From Comamonas suwonensis (GTDB lineage: Bacteria > Pseudomonadota > Gammaproteobacteria > Burkholderiales > Burkholderiaceae_C): 64,000 nt of DNA. Below are positions 42,854-50,914 of this stretch, piece after piece. Every line of letters starts with the position of its first letter. The first letter of the stretch is position 1. The notes under the pieces were generated by a model. The model was not told where the DNA came from and did no database searches. It was given only the letters and a program-made list of their open reading frames with translations. The stretch lies in the NCBI RefSeq assembly GCF_012844455.2, contig NZ_JABBCQ020000007.1, positions 124,001-188,000 on the forward strand, written 5' to 3'. A program made the position numbers and the translations under genes.

Positions 42854-45342
42854 CACAGTTTTCCGTTCACGGACGACTGGGGCTCGGGCTTGAGCATGCC
42901 GCCCGCATGGCTGATGCCACCTGTGCTGCTGGGGCTGGCTGCGGCTTTTGTGCCTTGCTGCTTTTGCATGCGCTTGGCGCGGGCCTTGGCTTCAGCCGGG
43001 CCCACATTCAGCCAGGCCGCCATGGCGGGCAGCAGGAAGATGGCTCCCAGCATGTTCACCAGGAACATGAAGGCCAGCAAGATACCCATGTCGGCCTGGA
43101 ACTTCAGAGCCGAGAAGGCCCAGGTACCCACGCCAATCGACATGGTCAGCGCTGTAAAGATGGCGGCATTGCCGCGCTGGCGCATGGCCTCATAGAAAGC
43201 CTCGCGTAGCGAGATGTCGCGCTCGCGCAGCTCGTGCTGCATGCTCTCGAACAGGTAGATGCCGTAATCCACGCCCACACCCACACCCAGTGCGACCACG
43301 GGCAGCGTAGGAACCTTCAGGCCAATGCCCAGCATGGCCATCAAGGCATTGCAGAGAATGGAGACGATGGCCAGAGGCACGACGATGCACAGCACGGCAC
43401 GCCAGCTGCGGAAGGTCAACCAGCACAGCAGTGTGATGGCGCCGAAGATGGAGCCCAGCATTTGCACTTCAGCGTGCTCAACAGCCTCATTGGTCGCGAC
43501 GGCCACACCGGCGTTGCCGCCAGCCAGCAGGAACTTGACGTTCGGCGTCTTGTCCGCGGCGATGAAGTCACGCACTTCATTGACCACATGGGTCAGTGTC
43601 GCGCCTTCGTGGTTCTTCAGGAAGACCTGCAGGTTGATGACCTTGCAGCCTTCGGTGTTCAGACCCAGATCAGGCGAGAGTGCTTTGGCACCGGAGCGCA
43701 AAGACGCTTCCGTGCGCTGCAGAGCAGCCCAGCGGGGATTGCCTTCGTTGTTGCTGGATGCTGCAATCTTGGCCAGGCCGGAGACAGTAGAGACCGATTG
43801 AACGCCATCCACGCGGCGCATGCGGGCGTCAAAACGCTCGACGGCATTCATCACCTGCCAGTTCAGGCAGCTTTCTTCGAGGTTGGAGGTTTCCACGAAG
43901 ACCGACAGCACATCCATACCAATGGAGTAGTTGCTGATGATGTTGTCGTTGTCGCGGTTGTAGCGCGATTCGGCGCGCAACTCGGGAGCGCCAGTGCCCA
44001 CGTCACCTGTCAGCAGATTTCGAGACTCGTAAGTGCCCACGGCCAGCAGCACCAGCGACACCGCCAGCGTCAGCAGAGCGGGGCGCGATTCGGCCAGACC
44101 CGACAGCTTCCACCAGATGGGGTTGCGGCCGTTGGATGTCGAAGAGGGCGCTTGCATCGCCTTCTTTTCCAGACGCAGATTGGCCAGCACCGCAGGCAGG
44201 AAAACCTTGTTGGTGATGATCATCAGCAGCACGCCCATGCAGGCGGTCAGGCCCAGTTCATGCACGATGGGGATGTCGATCAGCATGATGACCATGAACC
44301 CCAGGGCGTTGGTCAGCAGCGCCAGTGCACCGGGAATGGCCAGCTTGCGAATTGCGTTCTCGGCGGCGAGCTTGGAGCTCAAGCCGGCGCGCACATCATG
44401 CTTCCATGCACCTGTCATCTGCACCGCGTGCGAGACGCCGATGGAGAAGATCAGGAAGGGCACCAGAATCGACATGGGGTCGATGCCGTAACCAATCAGC
44501 GGCAAGATACCCAGCAGCCAGATCACGGGCAGCAAGGCCACAGCCAGGCCCACCACGGTGAGGTTGGTGGACTTGGTGTACATGCGCAGCATGATGGTGG
44601 TGATCACGAACGCGATGGCGAAGAACGTCATCACTGTGCTCAGGCCGTCCATCACATCACCCAATACCTTGGAGAACCCAATGATGTGGATGGAGATGTC
44701 CTTGCTTTCAAACTTGCTGCGAATCTCTTCGAGTCGCTGGGCGACCTGGTGATAGTCCAGCTTTTCGCCGGTCTTGGGATCCACTTCCAGCAAGTCGGCG
44801 CGCACCATGGCGGACTTCAGGTCGTTGCTGACCAGCGAGCCAATCTGGCCGGACTTGGCCACGTTGGAGCGCACCTTGGCAAGACCTTCCTCGTTGGCTT
44901 CAAAGCGAGAGGGAATCAGCACCTCGCCCACATAGCCTACTTCGGTGATCTCGATGTACTTCACATTCGGGGTGTACAGCGAATACACCTGGCCGCGATT
45001 CACACCGGGGGTGAAGAACACCTCGTCCGTCACACCGCGCAGCGCATCCAGAAATTCCTTGTTGTAGATGTCGCCCTGCTGGCCCTTCCACTCCACGCTC
45101 ACCAGAATGCGGTTGGCACCCGAGAAGGTGCTGGCGTGCTTGAGGAAAGCCGTCATGTAGTCATGACGCATGGGAATCAGCTTGTTGAAGCCGGGGTCCA
45201 GATGGGTGCGCGTGGCAGAAATGGCCAGCAGTACCGTGGCAATCAGCGTCAGAACGACGATGGATTTGCTCCACGAAATCAGCCAGCGCGCGGTCGCTGC
45301 AATCATCCGGTCCAGTCGGCTGGTGGGTTCGCTCAAAGTCAT
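42853..45342 (-). CDS. RND-superfamily transporter (HAE3/MMPL-like)
   Basis: An 829-aa protein with TM1 at about 20-42, a large periplasmic domain, five clustered TM helices (about 225-400), a second periplasmic domain and five to six further TM helices (about 640-790). LVPFLIFSIGVSHAVQ and LGVGVGVDYGIYLFE are the paired TM4/TM10 motifs of RND carriers; DYG in the second supplies the proton-relay Asp. It belongs to the two-domain type that transports lipids, hopanoids or sterols. Its ATG overlaps the Ycf48 gene stop. Placed opposite DUF1329/DUF1302, it is a strong candidate for steroid movement across the envelope. Import versus export is unknown. Confidence 0.87.
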   Translation of the reverse strand: MTLSEPTSRLDRMIAATARWLISWSKSIVVLTLIATVLLAISATRTHLDPGFNKLIPMRHDYMTAFLKHASTFSGANRILVSVEWKGQQGDIYNKEFLDALRGVTDEVFFTPGVNRGQVYSLYTPNVKYIEITEVGYVGEVLIPSRFEANEEGLAKVRSNVAKSGQIGSLVSNDLKSAMVRADLLEVDPKTGEKLDYHQVAQRLEEIRSKFESKDISIHIIGFSKVLGDVMDGLSTVMTFFAIAFVITTIMLRMYTKSTNLTVVGLAVALLPVIWLLGILPLIGYGIDPMSILVPFLIFSIGVSHAVQMTGAWKHDVRAGLSSKLAAENAIRKLAIPGALALLTNALGFMVIMLIDIPIVHELGLTACMGVLLMIITNKVFLPAVLANLRLEKKAMQAPSSTSNGRNPIWWKLSGLAESRPALLTLAVSLVLLAVGTYESRNLLTGDVGTGAPELRAESRYNRDNDNIISNYSIGMDVLSVFVETSNLEESCLNWQVMNAVERFDARMRRVDGVQSVSTVSGLAKIAASSNNEGNPRWAALQRTEASLRSGAKALSPDLGLNTEGCKVINLQVFLKNHEGATLTHVVNEVRDFIAADKTPNVKFLLAGGNAGVAVATNEAVEHAEVQMLGSIFGAITLLCWLTFRSWRAVLCIVVPLAIVSILCNALMAMLGIGLKVPTLPVVALGVGVGVDYGIYLFESMQHELRERDISLREAFYEAMRQRGNAAIFTALTMSIGVGTWAFSALKFQADMGILLAFMFLVNMLGAIFLLPAMAAWLNVGPAEAKARAKRMQKQQGTKAAASPSSTGGISHAGGMLKPEPQSSVNGKL

Positions 45343-46343
45343 TGTTTCGCTCCTTGGTCAGCGGATGCGGCTGCCTTGGCCTGAGATGGAGGGAAGGGCT
45401 GCAAGCCTGCGTCGCTGGAAATCCAACCGCTGTCAGGGCCGGTCAGCACGATGTCGGTCAGGGTTGCGCGGCCTTTGGCGCGCTGCAGCGTGAAAGTCTT
45501 ACCGCCGTCCTTGCTCATGCCCAGCATGCTGCCCTGGCCGACGAGAACAATGGTTCCGTCTTTTTCCTGGGCGTGGCCGAAGAAGGAGATGGGGGCCTGA
45601 ATCGTGGACTTGATCCACTGCTCGCCTGGTGCGGTCTGCACAAATGCGTTGCCGCGCATGCCGTAGATCAGCCAGCCACCTTCGCGGGTAGACATGGCGT
45701 TGTAGAAGGAGCCGTTGTAGAACTCGGGCTCAATTTGCCATGTCTCGCCAGAGTCCGTGGACTTGATGACTAGGCCGCGCTCGCCCACGATCAGCCAGTT
45801 CTTGCCATCTTCAGTGCTGGCAATGCGGTTCATGTGTTTGTCTTCGACTTCGGCAGGCAGCGTCAGCGGCCCCCAGGTCTGGCCGTTGTCCTTGGAGGTG
45901 ATGGCGCGGCCAAAAGCGCCGACGCTGATCCAGTCACCTGAAGGCAGGCGTGCAATCGACATCAGCGGCTCGCCGTTTTCTTTGGAGAAAGCGACTTCCT
46001 CCCAGGTGCTGCCAGCATCCTTGGTACGCAGCATCCAGCCTTCGTGACCCACGGCAAAACCGGTTTTCTTGTCGGGTGCGAAAGCAATGCTGACGAGCAG
46101 GGCCTGGCGGTCCTGGCTGAGCTTGGCAGAGGTCCAGGTCACGCCTTTATCGTCAGAGTAGAGGATTCCACCCAGAGCACCGGCGGCCAGCAGCCTGTCG
46201 CCCACCTGAGTGACGGTGTTGAAGTGGCTGCGCTCAACGCCAATCGTTGTGGGGGCCAGTGGGGGTGGGGTGCGAGGTGCAAAGGCGAGCGCAGAGGCAA
46301 AGGCCACCAATGCTGCTGCGCCGATACCGACGGCTGTTTTCAC
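45339..46343 (-). CDS. Ycf48/BNR-repeat beta-propeller exported protein
   Basis: A 334-aa protein with an N-terminal signal or anchor helix (MKTAVGIGAAALVAFASALAFA), then repeated blades of the form ILYSDDKGVTW, MLRTKDAGSTW, AITSKDNGQTW, VIKSTDSGETW and MSKDGGKTF. This is the Asp-box/BNR propeller of the Ycf48/Hcf136 family. Such proteins often sit beside MMPL/RND and DUF1302/DUF1329 genes; they are thought to be periplasmic adaptor or assembly factors. The stop overlaps the RND ATG. The promoter region carries an operator-like motif 85 bp upstream, shared with the divergent aldolase gene. Confidence 0.86.
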   Translation of the reverse strand: MKTAVGIGAAALVAFASALAFAPRTPPPLAPTTIGVERSHFNTVTQVGDRLLAAGALGGILYSDDKGVTWTSAKLSQDRQALLVSIAFAPDKKTGFAVGHEGWMLRTKDAGSTWEEVAFSKENGEPLMSIARLPSGDWISVGAFGRAITSKDNGQTWGPLTLPAEVEDKHMNRIASTEDGKNWLIVGERGLVIKSTDSGETWQIEPEFYNGSFYNAMSTREGGWLIYGMRGNAFVQTAPGEQWIKSTIQAPISFFGHAQEKDGTIVLVGQGSMLGMSKDGGKTFTLQRAKGRATLTDIVLTGPDSGWISSDAGLQPFPPSQAKAAASADQGAKQ

Positions 46344-46427
46344 GTTGTCTCCTTATTGATTCATTACACGCATGTGCATGTATTGCAAACACCAGGGCAG
46401 GTTCTTGATTTGGGGCTTTGGCAACAT

Positions 46428-46441
46428 CGTCCGAATGGACG
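46428..46441 (-). promoter_or_regulatory. Cluster operator motif, site 9
   Basis: ACATCGTCC-GAAT-GGACG: perfect 5-bp arms. GGACGATGT faces the Ycf48-like gene 85 bp away on the minus strand. Confidence 0.6.
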
Positions 46442-46482
46442 TTTGCTCTGAGAATTAGGGGTATGTACTGGGCCGGTTTTTT

Positions 46483-46496
46483 AGTCTCTACAGACG
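46483..46496 (+). promoter_or_regulatory. Cluster operator motif, site 10
   Basis: AGTCT-CTAC-AGACG followed by ATGG, 60 bp upstream of the aldolase ATG at 46556. The divergent gap therefore has one motif per direction. Confidence 0.55.
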
Positions 46497-46555
46497 ATGG
46501 ATTCAGTCCGCTTCATTCCGACAATGAATGAACACTTTCTTGGTAAGGGAGATAT

Positions 46556-47770
46556 ATGGGTTTGCAAGGAAAAGCGGCGCTGGTAGGCGTTGCACAGTAC
46601 AAACCGGAGAAATACGCGACAGCGCCACGCATGTTCCATCTGGAACAGGTTGCGGATCTGACGCTGCAGGCTCTGGAGGACGCGGGCATGGAGTTGTCCG
46701 AGGTCGATGGTCTGATCACCAGCGCCCCGCACTTTCATGAAGCCAGTTGCTTTGTGCCTGCCATGGCGGGTGAATACCTGGGCGTGCGTCTGAACTTTGC
46801 CGAGGTCGTGGATCTGGGCGGAGCCAGCTCCGTCGCCATGGTGTGGCGTGCAGCCGCAGCGATTGAGCTGGGCCTGTGCAACACCGTGGTCTGCGTGCTG
46901 CCATCGCGCATGGCACCGATTTCTGAGCATGACGACCACATCAAGGAAGTCATGAAGGCCAGCCGTTTTGGCGGCCACAGCACCCGCTTTGGTGCGCCTG
47001 AAGCCGAGATGGACCTGCCTTATGGCCATATGGCCCAGAACACCGGCTACGCCATGATTGCCCAGCGCTATGGTGCGGTGTATGGCTACGATGCAGCGGC
47101 GCTTGCGCGCATCAGTGTGGATCAGCGCTTCAACGCCTGCCACAACCCCAACGCCATGTTCTACGGCCAGCCCATCACAGTGGATGATGTGCTGAACTCG
47201 CGCATGGTGGCCGAGCCTCTGCGCGTGCTGGAAATCGTGCTGCCCGCCGCAGGTGGTGGTGCCATGATCGTCACCCGCGCGGACCGCGCCAAGACGACCA
47301 AGCACCGCCCCGTCAGCATCGTTGGCTGCGGCGAGCATGTCAGCAGCAAGTCGCCCACGTACATGGCCGACATGCTTAAAACACCCATCGGCCCAGCATC
47401 TGCCAAGGCATTCGAGATGGCGGGCATGCGACCTTCCGACATGCACATGGCGCAGATCTATGACTGCTACACGATCACCGTGATGCTGTCGCTGGAAGAT
47501 GCGGGCTTTTGCGAAAAGGGCAAGGGCATGGACTTCCTGCGCAACAACGACTTCACCTTCAAGGGCAACTTCCCCATGAACACCCACGGCGGTCAGCTGA
47601 GCTTCGGCCAGTCCGGCACAGCGGGCGGTATGTCGCAAGTGATTGAAGCGGTGCACCAGATTCAGGGCCGAGCAGGCGACAGACAGCTGGGTCGCAACGA
47701 TCTGGCCTATGTGTCCGGCACCGGTGGTGTGATGAGCGAGCAGGGCGCCTTGATCCTGCGGGGAGCATAA
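46556..47770 (+). CDS. Thiolase-superfamily aldolase (second; Sal-like candidate)
   Basis: A 404-aa thiolase-fold, lipid-transfer-type protein, distinct from the Ltp2-like one at 28369. QIYDCYTITVMLSLEDAGFCEKGKGMDFL near residue 300 and NTHGGQLSFGQSGTAGG near 342 are characteristic; the N-terminal thiolase Cys is not evident. AAGGGA precedes ATG. It lies 4 bp before a DUF35-MaoC fusion gene, the partner type such aldolases need. In Pseudomonas sp. Chol1 the aldolase Sal cleaves the 22-hydroxy C24-CoA of cholate to a C22 aldehyde plus acetyl-CoA; this gene is a good candidate for that first round. Assignment to round one rather than two is inference. Confidence 0.82.
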   Translation: MGLQGKAALVGVAQYKPEKYATAPRMFHLEQVADLTLQALEDAGMELSEVDGLITSAPHFHEASCFVPAMAGEYLGVRLNFAEVVDLGGASSVAMVWRAAAAIELGLCNTVVCVLPSRMAPISEHDDHIKEVMKASRFGGHSTRFGAPEAEMDLPYGHMAQNTGYAMIAQRYGAVYGYDAAALARISVDQRFNACHNPNAMFYGQPITVDDVLNSRMVAEPLRVLEIVLPAAGGGAMIVTRADRAKTTKHRPVSIVGCGEHVSSKSPTYMADMLKTPIGPASAKAFEMAGMRPSDMHMAQIYDCYTITVMLSLEDAGFCEKGKGMDFLRNNDFTFKGNFPMNTHGGQLSFGQSGTAGGMSQVIEAVHQIQGRAGDRQLGRNDLAYVSGTGGVMSEQGALILRGA

Positions 47771-47774
47771 GAAC

Positions 47775-48719
47775 ATGGCCTGGAACAAACCTCTGCCCCA
47801 TCCCACGGAAATTTCTGCACCGTACTGGGAAGGCCTCAAATCCCATGAAGTCCGCATTCAGCAATGCGATCGCGGACATTCATTGTTTTTCCCCCGCACC
47901 CATTGCCCCACCTGCGGATCCCGCTCCTTGAAGTGGAGCAAGGTCTCCGGCGAAGGTACGCTGTACAGCTTCACCATTGCGCGCATTCCCACCATGCCCG
48001 AGTTCACGGACGAGATGCCTCAGGCACTGGCTGTGGTTGAGCTGAAAGAAGGCGTTCGCATCAACACCACCATGGTGGGTGTCGATCCTGAAGCGCTGAA
48101 GGTTGGCATGGCGGTGCGCCCCGTGTTTGACGACCGTCCCGGTGAGATTACGCTGCTGCGCTTTACCGACAAGGCGGGCAGTCATCCTTCGGTCATCAAG
48201 GCCGAAGAAGAGGCTGCATCGGCCGCCGCTGCCGTGGAGGAAAACGCGGCACCCAAGCGCAAGATTTCCGTCAAGGACATCGATGCCATGAAGTCGCTGG
48301 TCTCAGAGGAATACAGTCCCTGGTCCAACGAGTTCACCGTAAGCCAGGAAGTCATCAATGACTTCGCCAAGCTCTCGGGCGATGACTACTGGATTCACAC
48401 CGACCCCGTGCAAGCGCGTGAGAAGAGCCCGTTTGGCACCACCATCGCCCATGGCGCTCTGGTTCAGGTGCTGGCCAGCCAGCTTCAGATCCCGCTGGAC
48501 TACGAGGTGGTTGATTTCAACAACATGGTCAACTACGGTTCGGATCGTCTGCGCTTCCCATCGCCTGTTCCCTCTGGCTGCAAGATTCGCGCCCGTGCGC
48601 GTATCAAGGCGGTTGAGCAAGTCAAGAGCGGGGTGCAGGCCACCATGGAAATCAACGTCCATGTGGTCGGCCAGGACCGCCCTGCGGTCATCAATGATCT
48701 GGTGATTCTGTACATGTAA
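47775..48719 (+). CDS. DUF35-MaoC fusion (reverse domain order)
   Basis: A 314-aa protein. Residues about 1-135 are DUF35 (zinc ribbon plus OB-fold). A charged Ala/Glu linker (about 142-165) follows, then a MaoC hydratase domain (about 175-314) with FAKLSGDDYWIHTD, where D204 and H208 form the catalytic pair, and a FGTTIAHG strand. The zinc site is C31, C44, C47 with H35 in place of the usual second Cys. Order and active site differ from the ChsH2-like protein at 25835: this MaoC domain is self-sufficient. It probably hydrates the delta-22 enoyl-CoA and docks the aldolase encoded 4 bp upstream. Confidence 0.84.
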   Translation: MAWNKPLPHPTEISAPYWEGLKSHEVRIQQCDRGHSLFFPRTHCPTCGSRSLKWSKVSGEGTLYSFTIARIPTMPEFTDEMPQALAVVELKEGVRINTTMVGVDPEALKVGMAVRPVFDDRPGEITLLRFTDKAGSHPSVIKAEEEAASAAAAVEENAAPKRKISVKDIDAMKSLVSEEYSPWSNEFTVSQEVINDFAKLSGDDYWIHTDPVQAREKSPFGTTIAHGALVQVLASQLQIPLDYEVVDFNNMVNYGSDRLRFPSPVPSGCKIRARARIKAVEQVKSGVQATMEINVHVVGQDRPAVINDLVILYM

Positions 48720-48752
48720 TCTGCGCGAGCAGAACGACAGCGAAAGACCGAC

Positions 48753-49931
48753 ATGGGCGCGACCTTCAAACCTCAAAATGTGGTCGCGCTCATGCTGGCG
48801 GCCAGTCTGGCCTCCACCATTGGTGGCCTGCCGTTCAATACGTTGCCAGTGCTGCTGGGTAGCCTGGCTGACAGCTTTCATCTGCCGCCTGAGCAGGTGG
48901 GCCTGCTGGGCTCCATCTGCTTTGGCGGCTATCTGCTGGGAACGCTGGGCGCGCCCGTCTGGATGAACCGGCTCAACTGGCGCTGGCTGACGGTGGTGGG
49001 TGCCATGGGTACGGCGCTGTGCTTTGCGCTCAGCGCCATGGTGCAGGCCTTGCCGCTGCTGTATGTCAGCTGGGCTTGTACCGGCTTTTTTGCGTCGACC
49101 ATGACTTGCCTGGGCATGCGGATGCTTTCCGATTTGCCCAACAAGGAACGCGCCTTTGGCGTGCGTCAGGGGGTGGAGCTTTCGGTGACGGCGGCGGTGC
49201 TGTTTGCGCTGCCGCCGCTGCTGATTGCCCGCTTTCAGTATGCAGGTGCCGCCTGGGCCTTGGCAGCGCTGGTGCTGCTGCTGGGACTCTCCGTCTTCTG
49301 GGTACCAAGTGGGGCACACGCCCGTTCAACACTCTTAACCGATGCGCTGACCATTCAGCCTCATCGCACGCCTGTGAAAGCCTGGTGGGCGCTGGCCGTG
49401 CTGTGGCTGTTTCTGGTCGGCAATGTCGGTCTGTGGGCGTTTCTGGAGCGCATTGGTGTCCACCTGTCTGTCAGTGCGACGGACATGGGGGTGGTCTTTG
49501 CCGTGCTCAAGCTGCTGGGCAGCGTGGCGGCTTTCTGCATTGCCGGAGTGGGGGCGCGCTGGTCGCTGGCGAGGGGGCTGAGTGTGACCTTGCTGGGCCT
49601 GATGGGCGGGCTGGGTCTGCTGGCATCCGCCACGGGTTTTGGCTTTTATGCCGCCGGTGCTTGGCTATGGGAGTTTGCCTTTACCTGCGGCTGCGTTCTA
49701 CAGACGGCTCATATTGCGCGTATCGACCCTTCGGGGCGCGCCATTGTGCTGGTGCCGGGTGCGTTTGCACTGGCTTCCATGGTGGGGCCGGGTGTGGCGG
49801 GCAAGCTCATGGGGGCGCAGGGAATTGAGCCTGTGCTGTGGTTCGCACTGGCTTCCAGCGTGGTACCTGTCCTCCATTTGCTGCTGAGTAAAAAATCACG
49901 GTTAAATCAGCTTTTGGTGCACGCTGGATAA
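48753..49931 (+). CDS. MFS transporter (not Spinster type)
   Basis: A 392-aa protein with about 12 hydrophobic helices. LPVLLGSLADSFHLPPEQVGLLGSICFGGYLLGTL covers the first helix pair and loop. It lacks the DRQ-LEPIK motif of the three Spinster paralogues, so it is a different MFS branch, with a shorter central loop. It starts 33 bp after the DUF35-MaoC gene on the same strand and ends before a terminator at 49971, so it closes the aldolase operon. Its substrate is unknown; import or efflux of a steroid acid or aldehyde intermediate would fit. Confidence 0.83.
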   Translation: MGATFKPQNVVALMLAASLASTIGGLPFNTLPVLLGSLADSFHLPPEQVGLLGSICFGGYLLGTLGAPVWMNRLNWRWLTVVGAMGTALCFALSAMVQALPLLYVSWACTGFFASTMTCLGMRMLSDLPNKERAFGVRQGVELSVTAAVLFALPPLLIARFQYAGAAWALAALVLLLGLSVFWVPSGAHARSTLLTDALTIQPHRTPVKAWWALAVLWLFLVGNVGLWAFLERIGVHLSVSATDMGVVFAVLKLLGSVAAFCIAGVGARWSLARGLSVTLLGLMGGLGLLASATGFGFYAAGAWLWEFAFTCGCVLQTAHIARIDPSGRAIVLVPGAFALASMVGPGVAGKLMGAQGIEPVLWFALASSVVPVLHLLLSKKSRLNQLLVHAG

Positions 49932-49945
49932 GCGCTAGTAGCTAC
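49928..49945 (+). repeat. Dispersed ATAAGCGC..AGCTA element
   Basis: ATAAGCGCTAGTAGCTAC overlaps the MFS stop codon. It is related to the copies near 23505, 23564 and 42288. Confidence 0.45.
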
Positions 49946-49970
49946 AGATTTCATAGTTTCCTCTTGCTAG

Positions 49971-49995
49971 GCGCCTGTCAATGACAGGCGCTTTT
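49971..49995 (+). terminator. Rho-independent terminator
   Basis: GCGCCTGTCA (49971-49980) pairs with TGACAGGCGC (49982-49991), followed by TTTT. It ends the aldolase-DUF35/MaoC-MFS operon. Confidence 0.8.
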
Positions 49996-50046
49996 CATTG
50001 CCGGACAGTTAAAGCTTAGGGGTTGAACCTTAGGTAAATACCTGTT

Positions 50047-50060
50047 CGTTGAAATGGACG
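50047..50060 (+). promoter_or_regulatory. Cluster operator motif, site 11
   Basis: CGTTG-AAAT-GGACG followed by ATGT, 90 bp upstream of the small secreted-peptide ATG at 50150. Confidence 0.45.
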
Positions 50061-50149
50061 ATGTTGCATTTCTTGCGCTGGCGATACTGCAAGCAAATAG
50101 GGCGTTAGAAGCTCAAGACGTTAACGCTGGCATAGCAAAGGAGACGACG

Positions 50150-50353
50150 ATGAAAAAGCCTTCTCAACTGATGAACAGGGTACGGCTTCTAGGGCTTGGC
50201 TTGGCAGCGCTGGCGCTGTCTCTGCCTGCCACGAATCTGCAGCAAAACGCAGCCGCTGCTGCGCAGGCTGATTCGCAAGTCAAGCTGCCTGCCGGCATCA
50301 GCATGGCCAGCGCACATAAGTCCTGGCAAACCGTTTTGGCATCCCGCTATTGA
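50150..50353 (+). CDS. Small exported peptide of unknown function
   Basis: A 67-aa product. AAAGGAGAC at 50137-50144 is one of the better ribosome-binding sites in the window. The N-terminus (MKKPSQLMNRVRLLGLGLAALALSLPA) is a signal peptide with a long basic n-region; cleavage may be near 27 or at the AAAAAQA segment. The mature part would be about 30 residues with no cysteine and no known motif. It has its own copy of the cluster operator motif upstream, so it is probably steroid-regulated. A longer in-frame extension begins inside the operator and is unlikely to be translated. Not recognised as any family. Confidence 0.65.
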   Translation: MKKPSQLMNRVRLLGLGLAALALSLPATNLQQNAAAAAQADSQVKLPAGISMASAHKSWQTVLASRY

Positions 50354-50441
50354 GTTTCGAGCTGGTCCCTGCGCTGGGGACTAGCCGGTCTGCTTTTCGC
50401 TCTCTTTTATCCCTCTCTTCGCTTCTTGCACTTCTCCATGT

Positions 50442-50655
50442 AAAAGGTTCCGTCGCCGCCCTAGGCCGCCACTGAACACGAACTCATTGAGGAAGTGAGA
50501 GCCCGAGGAAAACGGCTTGAACCGCGCAGCTACTTCGCTGGCGCATTGTGGTCAGAGCCGTGTCTTTCATCATGTCTTCCTGATCGCCAACCATGGCTCA
50601 GCGGCCCCGTTCCAACGCGCGCGGCTTGGGCTTCCGCTCGCTTGGAAAACAGCAC
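50442..50655 (-). pseudogene. Decayed copy of the tesG 3' end and its terminator
   Basis: This stretch aligns with 53768-54000, which holds the tesG terminator and C-terminal codons. Shared blocks include AAAAGGTTC, GCCACTGAAC, GAAAACGGCTT, GCCGTGTCTT and ATCATGTCTTCCTGA, plus the later GCGCG...GCTTGG-AAACAGCA. Many substitutions and deletions (for example around 50605) destroy the frame. The terminator stem is also degraded. It is a relic, not a gene. It lies upstream of the iron-uptake cassette while intact tesG lies downstream of it. Outside it, 50354-50441 and 50656-50760 show no gene. Confidence 0.75.
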
Positions 50656-50761
50656 GAGGCAACCCGGCATGTCGACCTCGCGCTGAAACAGCACTGTGTG
50701 GCCTCCGCATGATTTTTGAGCTTCCAAAGCTGCCTACAAGACTTCTATTTTTCCATGATTT

Positions 50762-50779
50762 CTGTACTGTAAAGTACAG
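50762..50779. repeat. Inverted repeat before the Fur box
   Basis: CTGTACT (50762-50768) and AGTACAG (50773-50779) form a perfect 7-bp inverted repeat with a GTAA spacer, directly adjoining the Fur-box-like sequence. It may be a second operator or promoter element. Confidence 0.35.
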
Positions 50780-50798
50780 GTAAATGAGAGTCATTCTC
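50780..50798 (+). promoter_or_regulatory. Fur box
   Basis: GTAAATGAGAGTCATTCTC matches the 19-bp consensus GATAATGATAATCATTATC at 14 positions. It lies 117 bp upstream of a TonB-dependent siderophore receptor, the classical Fur target. Confidence 0.75.
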
Positions 50799-50914
50799 GA
50801 CTATGATTCACGCGCTTTCGCACAGCACATAGGTTGTAGCCAATTGATGCCGTAGTCACTGTTTCGGTAGATACCCGCCAAGCCGCATTAAAAACTTCAT
50901 ATAACGAGGCATTT

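Noticed and set aside
43234-45384. 716-codon plus-strand open frame opposite the RND gene
   Set aside because: His/Gln-rich mirror of a GC-rich coding strand; the RND frame has clear transmembrane and family motifs.
50354-50914. Short frames in the 561-bp gap as genes
   Set aside because: They coincide with the decayed tesG tail and the Fur promoter region; none has a ribosome-binding site.
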